64,000 nt of DNA from Caenorhabditis remanei (taxonomy: Eukaryota; Nematoda; Chromadorea; Rhabditida; Rhabditidae): assembly GCF_010183535.1 (NCBI RefSeq), contig NC_071329.1, positions 8,432,001 to 8,496,000 on the forward strand. The letters are read 5' to 3'. Positions 36,701-49,008 of this stretch are shown piece after piece. The notes below the pieces were generated by a model. The model was not told the DNA's origin and did not search any database. It saw only the letters and a list, made by a program, of their open reading frames with translations. Numbering within the stretch: position 1 is the stretch's first letter; the number at the start of each line of letters is the position of its first letter. A program made the translations under genes and the position numbers.

Positions 36701-39023
36701 ACTTTCGAACCAACGGTAAGATTCTCAGAGTATTTTAGTTTGAACTGATTGAAGTTTAGTTGAAACTTTAATTATTTTTCCATTCACTCATGATCTTCAT
36801 TTCAGCCACCAGCCACAACATCTTTCGAGTACAACTGTAGCAGTCGGAGCACTCCTCAACTATCACGAATGGATTCTTTTGATTCATTCGACGACGAAGA
36901 AGATCTCCCAGCTCCGCCGCCAGTTACCTATGTTCCAGTTGATCTGTCAAGAGATTCATCAATGCAAAGGAGTGAATATTCTCGACCATTCCGACCAACA
37001 TCTCGGCCGAAAACTCCTCCACCACCTCCACCAATGCAACATCAACAACTACATCAACAACAATATCAGCAACAACAACAATACCAACAACAACCCCATC
37101 CATCTCTGCCAAGATCTGCATCTCAACCCCAACAAGTACATATTCAACCACAACAGTCTTCAATTCCACCCCCGCCTCCTCCTCCACCGCCACAATTGGA
37201 GCCAACTATGGTACAAGTTGAGTTCACACCACCATCAACATCCTCTGTACCTCCTCCTCCTCCTCCTCCACCTCCATTACCTCCAATCTCATCTGGAGCA
37301 CCTCCACCGCCTCCCCCACCTCCACCAGGTGGATTGATGCATGTGGCAGCGAGTGCTCCAGTTATAATGAGCAATTCGAAAGGAATATCAGCGGATGCTT
37401 TGAAATCAGTACAGTTGAAAAAAGCAGAACCTCGAGAAACATCATCGGCGGCTTCTGTGAATAACAACAATAATAAGGATTCAACAACAGATTTTCAAAT
37501 GGATTTGAAGAATGCATTGGCAAAAAGAAGGAGTAAAGTGGCACATGATGTAGATGAAGATGAAGAGAGAGAAAGTAGATTTGAGGGATTATCACTACGA
37601 GAAACGGTTCGAGAGAACGTTGTGGAACGTGGAAAAGGGATTCAGAATATTGGAATAGTAAACAAGAAAGATAGCGGGTGAGTGGGTCAAAGATTCTGAG
37701 AACCTGTGAAATGAAGCAAGTTGATTCCAGGTACACATCTTCAAGGACGTCACTGGAGCCATCTGAATCCGAAGACAAAGATCATCGACCACATTTCTCA
37801 TTGGACCACTCTCCAAACGTACAAAGAGTTACATTGATCTCTCAGCATCTCGAGGATAATTACGGACAGAAAGACAACGTAAGCTTCTTGTTTTCGTCTC
37901 TCTCCCAAATGCACTCATTCTTTCTTACTTAACCAAAATAAGGTGTGATATAGAATGTGTCCCAATTTGTTATGTGTGGTTTGTGCCCATTTCTAACCGA
38001 AACTCGCGATTCAGATGTCTGTCGCATCGTCGTCAACCGCGTCGACGTCTTCAACTGTCGACTTGTCGAAACCGGGATGCTTTGTGGTTCCATCTCATGT
38101 CATTCCTCCAGTTGATTATGATGATGATCCGGATTCTGGAACTGGAGATAGCGACGGAGAGATTCGCTGTAAGAGCTTCTTCATTCTTTACATCACCAAT
38201 CAGAACCTTTTCTGCACATTTTTAAAAAAGCACAGTAATTTATTTATGTTCTCACAATTAGATGAACGGGGTACTTTCTATTAATTGGTAGTTCGTTTTG
38301 GAAGGGAAAGGAATGATATATTTTTATCTGGTTAACACTGGGGGTTAAGTGAATGTTTTGGTATGTAAAATTGGTGGATTACGGTAGTTTCGAATGTTAT
38401 TGGAGCGGCAAGGTTTCATACGAAAGTGTTTCATTTTTCTAATGAAGTTTGCTGCTCGAATATCTGGTAGAGAGAAGAATTTATTTAATCCTAGATCTTT
38501 CGATGAAGAAATTCCAGCAAACACTTTTGTTTCTGATTTACGTTGAGTTCTCATTTCGTTTCATTTTAAATAATATGTTAACCAGTTATTACGTTTCAAG
38601 AATATGTTTTTATGGTGGCCTAGAATTAGCCGTTGTGTCGTATTCTTGGCCTCCATCAAATCTTCTACAGTAGTTTCGTTTGTATCTGGTTGTGAAGTGC
38701 TTCAGTTGGTACTTCTTTTAATTTCTTTTAGTTTTTGAATTGTATCGGGGGTCATTGTTCTTTTGGCCAATCTCAATCTTTTGTTTTCAGGTAGTGAAAT
38801 ATCATCATTCGAACATAAGAAGGTAGACGTATGGACTGTTGAAGACGTCGTTGGTTGGCTCTCTTCATTACATCTATCAGAATATTCTCCAGCATTCCGA
38901 ATTCAACGAATCGATGGTCGTTGTCTTCGTCAATGTGATCGTTCTCGGTTTACTCAACTCGGAGTTACTCGTATTGCTCATCGTCAAATCATTGAATCAG
39001 CTCTTCGTGGTCTTCTTCAATGA
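33791..39023 (+). CDS. shn-1: SHANK-family postsynaptic scaffold, 11 exons, 1150 aa
   Basis: Exons: 33791-33850, 34145-34414, 34644-34745, 34798-35722, 35768-36040, 36165-36257, 36393-36715, 36806-37677, 37731-37878, 38015-38168, 38791-39023. Phases agree (3453 bases). Domains in order: SPN/ubiquitin-like N-terminus (about 8-100); ankyrin repeats (about 110-345), including GETPLTLAA and GNTPLHVCAV; PDZ (about 432-527) with the GFGF ligand loop and GLRPGDYLLEIDGIDV; a Gln/Pro-rich stretch with several poly-Pro runs (about 750-857); and a C-terminal SAM domain (about 1085-1150, VWTVEDVVGWL). There is no SH3 domain between the ankyrin and PDZ parts, as known for the C. elegans protein. Shank proteins link receptors and channels to the actin scaffold. 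The frame is open upstream of the ATG to the acceptor at 33717, so a longer N-terminal isoform is possible. Confidence 0.92.
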
Positions 39024-39451
39024 TTTCTCCTCATTTTATTTGTTTTTCTCCTCCCGCGTAGCTGGCTTTATATCGTGTAAATAGTAAATTGACTGTGCCT
39101 ATATACTGCTCATCATCAAAATCATCATCATCATTCTTCTCCTCCCCCAACTCGTTTCTTCTTCTTTTCTTCCATTTTTCGGTGTCTTAGGGTAATACAA
39201 AATATATTGTTTTTATGTCATAAACTCTAATATATTTGCCCCCGTCCCTTCTGAATTCTCTGTAATTTCGTAGAATTCAGAAATCTGTCTCCACAAAACA
39301 CAAATTCTCCTTCTCTCTCTTGAAGATTCATAAACAAATTCGGTGATTCATTTCAGACAACAAAAAATTGTATGTGATATCAGACATTGAACAAGAAAAA
39401 TAAATTAATTGATAACAAGATTAAGGAGTGAAAAATGTTTTTTTGTATTCT
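39024..39451. other. Convergent 3' region between shn-1 and the small secreted-protein gene
   Basis: About 430 bases between two convergent stop codons. On the plus strand it is pyrimidine-rich just after the shn-1 stop. No coding signal was seen. Confidence 0.4.
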
Positions 39452-40199
39452 TTATGACTTCTGCTTCTTCTTGAAAACAATCACGACGTCTTCTTTCTTC
39501 CGATGGAATCTAGACGGAAGAATCAGTGCTGGCTCAGCAGAATACGGTGTCAGTGTAGTCGTCGTTGTTTTTGCCCAACTCTTCGGAGTGACTGGCGGTG
39601 CTGATTCCATTGTAGTTGTCGTTGTCTCCTCATGTGATTCTTCGGATGTCTGATCGTTTCTCTGCCGCCAATCGACGACACGGTTGTACGGGTAATGTGA
39701 CTTGGAGCCTCCTCCGAAACGAAGCTGAAAAGGGTACGTCTTTTAAAGAAACTGATATCGAGAGGCTTTTGAAGATTAAGCAACACTTTAAAGCTCGGCT
39801 ATGAATTCACTGGCTTGCTATTGATGACCACATTAATGCCTCTTACTTGAACGACTTCCGGATCCACCTTCACATTTTCAATTGTTGCTTTCTGTTGATG
39901 CTTCACTTTTGTTAGAATCCTCACCTTTCCATCTTTCGTTACAGTGGCTCTGAAACTCAGAAATTAATAATTTTCTCATTTTAAACCACTTACTTTCTTC
40001 GTTTTACATGCTGAAATTCAATAAACTGGACACTCAATTTAGGTTTATAATTATCAATTGCATCGGTGATGACATGAATTTCATTCTCGGGTATATTCAA
40101 AAACTCATTCCGCCTATCGTAGGCAACCAGATTATCAACGACTTCAATCATTGTGAAGCATAAAAGAAAAAATAAAGAAATGGAAAATGAGTGGGACAT
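39452..40199 (-). CDS. Small secreted Thr-rich protein, 3 exons, 193 aa
   Basis: Exons: 40199-39994, 39949-39847, 39724-39452. The junction phases (2 and 0) fit and the joined frame is 582 bases. The N-terminus is a clear signal peptide (HSFSISLFFLLCFTMIEVV). The middle is mixed charged. The last exon is rich in Thr and Pro (ETTTTTMES, AKTTTTTLTP) and ends with a basic tail (KKEDVVIVFKKKQKS). No cysteine pattern or known domain was recognised. The tract of Thr suggests O-glycosylation of a secreted or cuticle-associated protein, which is inference. It is convergent with shn-1, with 428 bases between the stops. Confidence 0.65.
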
Positions 40200-41819
40200 T
40201 GGTAGAAAACTGACACAGCACGTAGATTGTGCGTATTATCAGATAAGTGAAGGGGGGAGAGAATGGTCATTTTCAGAGATAGACTTGTATCATTTTATTA
40301 CACAATAGGTGTAGTATGACATGTCAGTTAAAGAGGATATCAGTTGAGAAGAGATGTCTAAACTTGTTGCATAAAACAAAAGGGAGAGTTTGTTGACGGA
40401 AGGGAGAGAGAAATGATATCAGTTGACAGAAGAATTAGCATTTTTGAATCTGATTAATTAAATATTTCAGTGCGAAAGGCAGAGCAATGAGCACGGCAGA
40501 ATAAAGTTTTTGAAATTCTCGATGCGAAGTCTGTATTTTTCATAAAAATTTTAAAGATCAGCGGCCCCATCCAGCTTAATCTCTCCACCTGACTTTGCTA
40601 TTCAATTACTCTTTGCTCATATTTTGGATCACGTGACTAACCTCCACCTACACTAGACAATTCAAGAATATGCTGACAAAACAGCATGAAAAACCGAAAA
40701 ACGAGACTGACCAATATGATAAGTTATTCATTCTTCAATATTTCACAATTTTCGGTGGATTTGAAAAGCTTATAAAATATGTGGAACTTCTGGAATAGTC
40801 TTTGTTCGATCAGAGATCATCCACAGCGGTTAACAGTTTTTCTGATCGTTTCCTTCTATCATTGACAAATAACCAAACGCCTGTCTGTCAACTTGATCCA
40901 TGGATGACTGATATGCTGGCACCGTGCCAATTTACAATGTTGTTATCTTTGTATGCATCTTTTGAAGTAGGAAGGAACCTTCACTGTATTCACTCAATTG
41001 GTATCTTGTTTCTGATCTACAAACATTGAAACATTCCTTCGTGGTCATTACTGCCACACAGGTGACCATTTTCACTTTCAGAGGGACTTGATTCTTTTCA
41101 GATGATGATGCATAGTGACCAGAAGATAGAAATCTACTTTCAAAAGGAGAAAATAGAGAAATGACCTGACAACGAACCAGTTGATGAACAGAAAGATGTA
41201 ATCTTCCTGCTTCTCCTTTCGATTAACAGTAAATTCTTTGTGTTGCATTCAACCAGCGAATAAAAGTGTTTTGGAAAATGGTTGGAAGGAAGGAATAACA
41301 TGACCACGAGGGGAATTGGTTTGAAAGAGACGATGAGATCTTTTAATTTTTAGAATGAAATTGGGATTTCGCAGTTTGAAATAGAAACACAAAGGTTTCT
41401 AAAAATATTGAACTGCCTTCCAGCAAAATTGCCGAAACTCGAGACAGTAAAACAACCCGTTACCCTTCGAATCACTCTAATAATTGAAAGTAAGCAAAGC
41501 TGTGCCAGGAGCTCAATCTCTTGAGAACTTACTTTATTTATTAGATGAAAACACAAAATACGAGAAAACAATTATTCAGACATCTCTATTATTTCCCCCT
41601 GTATTTTCAGTTCTTTCTTCCTCTCTCTTCTTCATTTTTACCAAATTCCCTGCTCTGTGCTCTGAGTCTGATCGCTTAATACCAGACCAGCTGACATTAA
41701 AATAATAGAGGATTGTGGTGATAACAATTTGACGGATTAACCAAATGAAAGAGGATAACTTTTGATTCTTCTAGCCGTGCATTTCAATCAGAAAAATTAG
41801 AAGGAGGAGGTTTATCCTG

Positions 41820-42035
41820 ATGAGTATTAGTCAGGCTTATCAAAAACTGGATGAAATAATTTTTCTCACATTTTCAAAAAAATATTCGATCTTTGCAAAA
41901 AACATTGCTGAGAACTTAATTCCTTGTTTCGAAATCCCACGTCTTCTACCGGAACTTCATGAAGATCTTCGTCTGAAACTAATTCGAGATGCTTTGATGT
42001 TTGGATTACGAAAGGGAAAAGAGTGGGCTGAGTGA
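41820..42035 (+). CDS. Possible 71-aa hypothetical protein or gene remnant
   Basis: A single open frame whose second half has ordinary coding composition (FEIPRLLPELHEDLRLKLI, then FGLRKGKEWAE), unlike the surrounding low-complexity DNA. The purine-rich sequence GGAGGAGG before the ATG has no meaning in eukaryotes. No signal peptide, domain or joined exons were found. It could be the last exon of a decayed gene or a chance frame. Confidence 0.25.
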   Translation: MSISQAYQKLDEIIFLTFSKKYSIFAKNIAENLIPCFEIPRLLPELHEDLRLKLIRDALMFGLRKGKEWAE

Positions 42036-42109
42036 ACCGAATATATTTTATTTTTAAATGTCTATTAGAATTTTATTGGAGCAAGAAAGAAACAGAGTTT
42101 TCAATCTAT

Positions 42110-42145
42110 CTCGGTAATCCGTCTCTCCAGGAAATAGACATGGAT
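42110..42145. repeat. Dispersed 36-bp repeat, copy 1
   Basis: CTCGGTAATCCGTCTCTCCA followed by GGAAATAGACATGGAT recurs at 45656-45691 with a single base difference (T to C). It lies in non-coding DNA and is part of an unidentified repeat family. Confidence 0.75.
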
Positions 42146-44694
42146 CTAGAGCATTTTCTCCCGAGTGTGTCGTGCCTTTGTGATATTTTAAACCACCTTC
42201 AACCCCATTATTTTTTTGAAATGTTAATATTATTCAAGACCACTTTTCTTCAAAGAATACCAGACTTCCAATCATTTTTCAGACCTCCTTCGTATGTTTT
42301 GTTCCCTCAATTTCCCCCTTAATCCGCCATAGAAATTCTTTGCAGATCAATTGAAGAAGCTCTTTCCACATCAAACAGATCATGATAATCTTCTTGACTT
42401 AGAAGATTCTTTTCCATTTTCTAAACCTTTTTATCAAATGAAAATGATGACTTTCTCTCGTGAGATTGTTGATTAATAAGTGAGAAAGTTATGAGTAATA
42501 ACCTGATATTTGTAGTCGTTGTCTGTGTTCTCATAATCAAACATCATCAACAAGTCTCGAACAGCTTTTTGTGCTCACAGACACACACTCACTCTCTCGT
42601 ATTTCACCTGACAGACCTCTTTCTTCTTCTTCATTTTTTGCAGAATGTGCTCTGATCATGGAGCACACCGAAAAAACGAAGAGCGCTCTCTATTGAAGAA
42701 CTTTCGATCACGCAAACATTAGATATGGGACACCAGAAGAGAAGTTACGTAGTGTATTTCTTGTTCAATTATTCATTGAAATTCTGAGAGAATGAGTGAT
42801 CTCTCACGTACGATTTGGCCAGTGGGATCAGATGGGAAATATTCAAATACTCGTCAAGGATTTCGTTATTATTATCGTGTTTAAGTTTTTGGCAGCAAAA
42901 GTTTTAATTAAAGACAGGTGAATTGAGTAGACGAATGGTTTCCAAGGAAATCAGGATACGCATTCCAGAAACCAATTGCTCTATTTTCGCATTTTGGAGT
43001 ATCATGACTATTCGGAAAGATCATATGAATTTTATTCTCATAATTTCCTCTCAATTACTTGAGTACTTTTAATCTTAATTCTCAAGATTATCCCAAGATA
43101 TTAAGAACTGCTCTATGATCCCAGAACCGTAAACTCATATATTTTAATGAGGTCAACACTTTCCCGTTCTCGAAAGAAGAATTAGACACTTACTAAGTTT
43201 GACCAGTAGCTGATCAGTTAAGTGACCTATAAACTGGCTGAAAACGTTTTTGGCAGTACATCAGAAATCTAATTTTCGTATCTCAACGTCTCATAGACTA
43301 ATCTGGCACCCTGAAGGGAACTGCAAGTCAAAAATATACATAGTTTTATCTTTAAAAAACAGGGATTGATCTTTGGAGATAGGGGATCAGAACGTGAAAT
43401 TTCTAAAGTTTTTGGCAATGTAGAGTTCAAAGATGAACGAAGATTGCACGAATGTTTTGAGACTTTCTAGACGAAACGCTCAGATGAGTAACAAAAGAAA
43501 TAGGTAGTTTCAAATGTGTAATTAGGTCAAGACTCGTGTTAAACTCGTGATAACCCAGATATAATAAGTCATTCGTTGACATTGGTATAGGAGTTGAGAA
43601 GCTCTGAAGAATTTCTGCTCTTATGTATATGTAACTGTTCTTCCTCATGAACAAAATAAACATTCTGAAATAGAATGAACGTTTTTTCATTTTCAAAAAC
43701 TGATTTATTTATTAAATTCACTAACTTCAGAATTCTCTATTTGATCTCGTTGAGCTCGCTAAACTTTTTGAGATGACCTTGATTCCTATTCATTTTAATT
43801 TCAATTGTTCTGTTTTGTCCTTAACTTGATATCACTTGTCTTCTAATCTTCTTCTTCCTCTTATTGTCTGTCGACTCATTCATTGTTTTCCTTTTTCATT
43901 ACCAAATCCTCCTTCTTTTCGCTTTTCTCTCGTCAAATCCCACTCCATTAATCTTCAACTTTTCCATCAGCCGCCTTCTGCTCCCTCATACGCTCCGCCC
44001 ACTTTCAGACTCCACCCACCTCGGCTCCTCATAAGCAAGAAGGCAGATTGTTATTCATGTGAGAGAGTCCGCACTTTTCCATCTGCCTACTCACCCATTC
44101 AACTTCTTTTTCGGGTGTTCTTTTTTCTTCTTTTTTATTGCCTTTTCAACTTTCTTTTCAATTTTTCTTGAATTGGTTCAAGTTTTTTATTTTCACTTCC
44201 GCCGTTTTCCAAGAAATTCAGACGTTTTCTTTTCTCGTTTCCTTTTTTTTCCTTGAGTCTATTGTCCCTTTCTAACCTTTGCCCCTTGCTTTTTGCTCTT
44301 AGCTTCCCTCATTTTCTATTCTATAATAGAAACATCTTCTGTTTCTTTCAGATAAGATCAAATTTCCGGTCATAAGATATCAATTAGGCATTCTACCGGA
44401 AATTTAATAATTTTTGTTTTTGAAGTATAACCTCCAGATATAGAATCTATACACTTTCTCCCTTTTTCGTTGCAAAATCGTGTACATCTCCTACGTGGAA
44501 TCCTCGAAAATTCGACACCTTTCGCCCACTTTGCTCATGAATTATTTGACGAGCACAGCCTCTTTTTTTCCTTTTTTCTATTCATTCTTTTCAAAACGAC
44601 TAATCTTTGCCTCTCTTCTACCCATTGCCTATAAAAATAATCATATTTTTCAGTGTGTCTGTCACAACTTTCTTCTCTTTTCAACCACAAAAAA

Positions 44695-44951
44695 ATGAGC
44701 TCAAACCTCGTGCCACCACAAGTGTTTGTTGATACTCCACGTCCACATAACCAAGGCTCGAGTGCAGGTGAATTTCGAGAATCTTCTCAGAAAATTTAAT
44801 AAAACTATAATATATTTCAGACGACTTCAATGGTCTCATCTCAGTCTCTCTCTCAAACTTTGTCGGCCAAAGACCGAAAAGTCCAAAACCAAGAAAGAGT
44901 CCATCACCACGAGTCAGCCCAATGGCGAGTCCAAGAATGAAGAAGAAGTAA
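44695..44951 (+). CDS. Small basic protein, 2 exons, 67 aa
   Basis: Exons 44695-44767 and 44821-44951 are joined by a 53-base intron (GTGAAT ... TATTTCAG) in matching phase 1 and form a 204-base frame. Neither exon is obvious as a long single open frame. The sequence starts MSSNLVPPQVFVDTPRPHN. It has a middle segment, DFNGLISVSLSNFVG, and ends in a basic Ser-Pro repeat tail (KSPKPRKSPSPRVSP, then RMKKK), as seen in kinase-regulated or nucleic-acid-binding tails. The ATG is preceded by CAAAAAA, a good nematode start context. A TTTTTCAG at 44646-44653 upstream could be a trans-splice acceptor. The function is not known. Confidence 0.6.
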
Positions 44952-47479
44952 TCAAAACACCTTCAGAAGACATTCTTCTCTCTCTTTTTCTTTTCTTGTA
45001 TATTTTTGTAACATCCACGTGTTTTTCCTTCCCATTCCATTCAATTTCCTCTTTTTTATGTCTTCCTCCCTCCACACGGAAGTCAATATTTTCTATCCAA
45101 GCAACCCCGTGAATTCGTAATTGATGTGTATATGTGCTGTAGTCGTTGGACTTTCAAGATCACTCAATATTCTGCAAGATTCTTGCACATATGCCCTCAA
45201 TCTTTTATCTTTTCTATTTCTGATTTCTCTGTAATTTGGTAACCGATATATTATATTATATGAAAATGAATTTTGATAAGAAAATTATCGCTTTGATGTG
45301 TCTTTGAAGGATTAAGATGTGGGAGAAGAGGAAGAACAATTAGATGGGTTGGCAGTATCATTTATGGTTGACTGGAATCTAAGTTTACGGAAATTCTAAC
45401 AAACTGGAGCAGTAATTGAGCTGCAATTCAAATTTTCTTGTAATGAAGCAGGACGAAGTCAGTCAGAATTTCCTTGACTTCAAAGAATTTACAGATTGCT
45501 TAATTGTTTCCTATTCCACCTTCATTCCACGAAGTTTCTCTAACATTTTCTGTATTCATTCTGGAAATCTTCAATGAGTCTTATTTATATTTTTCATATA
45601 TAATTTCCAAATCTTCTTTTCGAAAATCTCACATAACCTCGAATTTGTGACGCATCTCGGTAATCCGTCTCTCCAGGAAACAGACATGGATTACCCTTTC
45701 GTCTCCGGAGGAAATCACGTACATCTGACTAATCACTTACTACCACGTGTCCGTTTTGTTGACTGAAAGAACATGCGATACTAATATTTTAAACGGTATT
45801 CTATAGAATTAACTCTTCTCTGAATTAATCGGCGGTCTATGATTTCCCACAATCTCTGGTTGTTTCTCACAATTTTTGTTTTTATTTTTCCCAATACCTT
45901 ATGTTTTTGGGTGTGCTGAGTTCCATGAATACATTCACTTGAGCTTTTCTTATCCATTAAAAGCTCCTTATCTTGATTTCACTTTTTTTTCTATTTCGAA
46001 GATGATGTCAAGCAAACACCTTTTAGTCAGACTTTATAAATATTTCAGATGATGGAAAGTGCAGTACTCGAGAGGGAAATGAACCGGGAAATGGATGTGA
46101 TCAGCTATTTCAGAATCATCAATTGTCTCTAATGAATTGAAAGAAAAGTCAAATGATCAGATGGAAATATGAAAAACATGTTGACTCATGGTTGAAATGT
46201 TTCTTGAACTATCGAAACTTGCCGATTTTCGAAAATTTCAGTAGCAGACACGATTATTTTGTTTAAAGGAAGTCATTTCAACAAAGTATCTGGAATTTTG
46301 AAACGTTCCTGTTCAACATCAAGTTTATCAAAGAGTAAAGACATCTAGAATTATATTAAAAGCCACAAAAATTCAATTTTAAGCCTCAACTTGCTATCTC
46401 AACTATCAAAGGAGTTCATAATGATATTGGATGGAAGCGCACTTTGAGTGTGCTCTAATCTTTTCTCTATCCAAATAAAAATTCTGAACTCTTCAAAAAA
46501 CAAAGAAACCTTATGATAGATGATCTAGTTGTCTCTATGTATATGAACTGTGAACATTTTTATCTGCACTCCGAAGATATAAATGCTGATTTCTTCCTCT
46601 TGAACAATGTACTCTGAAATTCTTTTCAATATTTAATTACACAAAACCAACAAAACAGCTTTATTAATTGGTGATTTCACTGACTAAAGTATTTTTTGTT
46701 TACACCTGTCCGTTTCATATTTTGCACGGATTTCAAATTATTCCAGGAAAAAAATAAATTAGAAAGTGAATGAAAGTTGCAGATTCAGTCGGAAACTCCA
46801 TGCATGAATTTTTAAACGTCATGCTTAAAGTGGAAGAAAACAGAGAATAAGATAGCAATACATAAACATATGAAAGCAACAGAAAACGTCATTTCCTCGA
46901 AGGAATTCTCAAGATTTTCACGATTGGGAAAATGGTTCTTGAATTGAAAAACACCGAACAAATATTCATTTAAAAAGGCTGAATCCGCAATACAATTCAA
47001 TTGCTTGCTCGAATTTATATGATATTTCATTCAACACAAAAAAGGAAAAAACAGACGAAACGTTGATTTTGAGGGGTCTTGAAAGTAATCATTCATGCAA
47101 TGAGAAGTGTATAACTTTTTTTCCCAAGATTGTTTAGCGAAAACTGAATACAACTATGAAATCAGTGCACATTTTCCGTTCTAGACATATGTTAGTGCCT
47201 TAATTTGAGATACTCTCCTATTAAAAAATAGAAAAAATTATTGAAAACGTGAAAATGGAAACCACGCATTCCCATTGAAAAACACGTTGTTCAATTTAAA
47301 ACGTGAACTTAGCGTGACGAAAGTGGCAACTAGGCACTTTTTAACTTTTTCCACGTTGCAAATTCAAACTCAACATGTTTGTCTTTTGCTTTTATTGTGA
47401 ACTGCAAACTACTTTTCGCAACAGTTATGCTTCTTCTGATCAGCTCGGTATCGTTTGACTTTTCATATTTTCTCCCAGA
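44952..47479. other. Intergenic, no gene recognised
   Basis: AT-rich DNA containing only the second copy of the 36-bp dispersed repeat. The minus-strand frame at 46812-47030 has no supporting signals. Confidence 0.4.
45656..45691. repeat. Dispersed 36-bp repeat, copy 2
   Basis: Same orientation as, and one base different from, the copy at 42110-42145. The sequence flanking the two copies is unrelated, so the shared block is a short fragment of a dispersed family. Confidence 0.75.
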
Positions 47480-47723
47480 ATTTTATTCCTCTATTCAATA
47501 CTCTTGCTGGATTTATCCAGAGTTCCGACCACGGGATTTTATTCCTCTATTCAATACTCTTGCTGGATTTATCCAGAGTTCCGACCACGGGATTTTATTC
47601 CTTTATTCCATACTCTTACTGGATTTATCCAGAGTTCCGACCACGGGATTTTATTCCTTTATTCCATACTCTTACTGGATTTATCCAGAGTTCCGACCAC
47701 GGGATTTTATTCCTTTATTCCTT
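47480..47723. repeat. 56-bp minisatellite, about 4.4 copies
   Basis: Unit boundaries fall at 47480, 47536, 47592, 47648 and 47704 (partial). Units 1 and 2 share CTCTATTCAATACTCTTGCT, and units 3 and 4 share CTTTATTCCATACTCTTACT, so the array grew by at least two rounds. Each unit holds the short palindrome CTGGATTTATCCAG. Because 56 is not a multiple of three, the frames rotate through the array and the three overlapping open frames are artefacts. Confidence 0.92.
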
Positions 47724-49008
47724 TTTCCAAAAGATATTTGCAAGACTAGAGTATGCGGTTTGAACGTCTAAAAAATATTGAAAGTTATCTTCCTATTCTA
47801 ATATTCAATCCGGCATATATTTTAATATTATCAATTCTAACCATGAAACAAGACACGTCTCCAGTGCTTCTGTAAATTGAATGTTCGATAAACCGGCATT
47901 ATTGTCATCAACACATTGTGATCTCTTCCCCGAAGGAAGTGATCTTTGGTGCTATTTTTTATTTGTCTAAACGTGGATAATGAATGTTTGATTTGAAGTA
48001 TGTGGATTTGTTGAAGGAAAGGTTGAAAAATCATCGAAACAACTTGGAAGACATTGTCTGCAGCCTGAGGAATTTATGTGACATTTTTATGTTTAGTGGA
48101 AATAATTTTTCAAATTTGTATAAATTAATATGCAATAGAGATTGATACTCGATTTACTTATGAGAATGTTTCGTTTGAAAATGAGTTTTTTTCGAAAGTG
48201 ATAAGAGCCTTTCAGGAAACAAGGTCAAAAGGAAAAAGCAAAATAATATTTTTGGCGAATTGCAGAATAAGAAACGCTCCCAACTGGATTGAAAATTCAA
48301 GTGTAATTTACATATGTACGTTAATAAATTGTTTCTTTATTGGAAAAAATTCTAGGAATTGTATAAAACTTCAAAGAATTTGTGTATTTTGACATCAGCA
48401 CTATCATATTTCTGCGGTATCCGTCACTTTCTGACTTTTGTTGCTGTTGGAACCAGCGAACACCTAATCCATTTCAAAAATATTCTTTATAAGCTACCGA
48501 AATAGTGTGACCTATATCTCTCTAGTTTGCCTTATCATTTCTCTTCTCTCGGATCATAATACAAAGTCAAAAGATCAAAGTTGAAGTATTCATTCTATTC
48601 TGAGCGCGTATTTCGGAAACATAATTTTGCAATCTTCCTTCTCATCCGATTCTTTTTGATATGCAGACAGTCTGGTCCGTCTACATCCCGCTATTTAATC
48701 TTTGAAAGTTCAAAGTCGTCATCAGCTAATAGAAGACGTGCGCACGGGATCCCGTCTTCTCTCATCCCGACAATCAACGAGTCTTTCTTTTCTATCACCT
48801 GTATATCCGAGAGACGGTCAATCACCTATTGTCTCTTAGTCCCTCTCACTTTTTTCCCTGTTGCTTCTTCTTCTTTTTCACTCCTTCCCGAATGACAAGA
48901 GGAAGATACAGGAAGAGAGATTGTGAGAAATGGAAGCGAGAACCGAAACGGGATTCAAATGATTTTACAAACTGTCGTCAGAGGAGCCTTGTCGCTTCTG
49001 ATGCAACC
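47724..49008. promoter_or_regulatory. Upstream region of the secreted 257-aa protein gene
   Basis: About 1.3 kb without a supportable exon. The plus-strand frame at 48829-49095 overlaps the start of the next gene in a different frame and is not used. Confidence 0.3.

Larger units (their letters stand above)
40200..44694. other. Intergenic, no firm gene
   Basis: About 4.5 kb of AT-rich DNA. One possible coding piece (41820-42035) and a dispersed repeat (42110-42145) are listed separately. The other open frames lack splice context or a domain pattern. Confidence 0.35.

Noticed and set aside
36879..37778. Other frames of up to 152 codons (His/Asn-rich on plus, Gly/Val-rich on minus)
   Set aside because: They overlap the Gln/Pro repeat exon of shn-1 and are shadows of its CAA/CCT-rich coding sequence.
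47379..47771. Three overlapping plus-strand frames of 81-130 codons
   Set aside because: All are produced by the 56-bp minisatellite, whose length rotates the frame at each unit.
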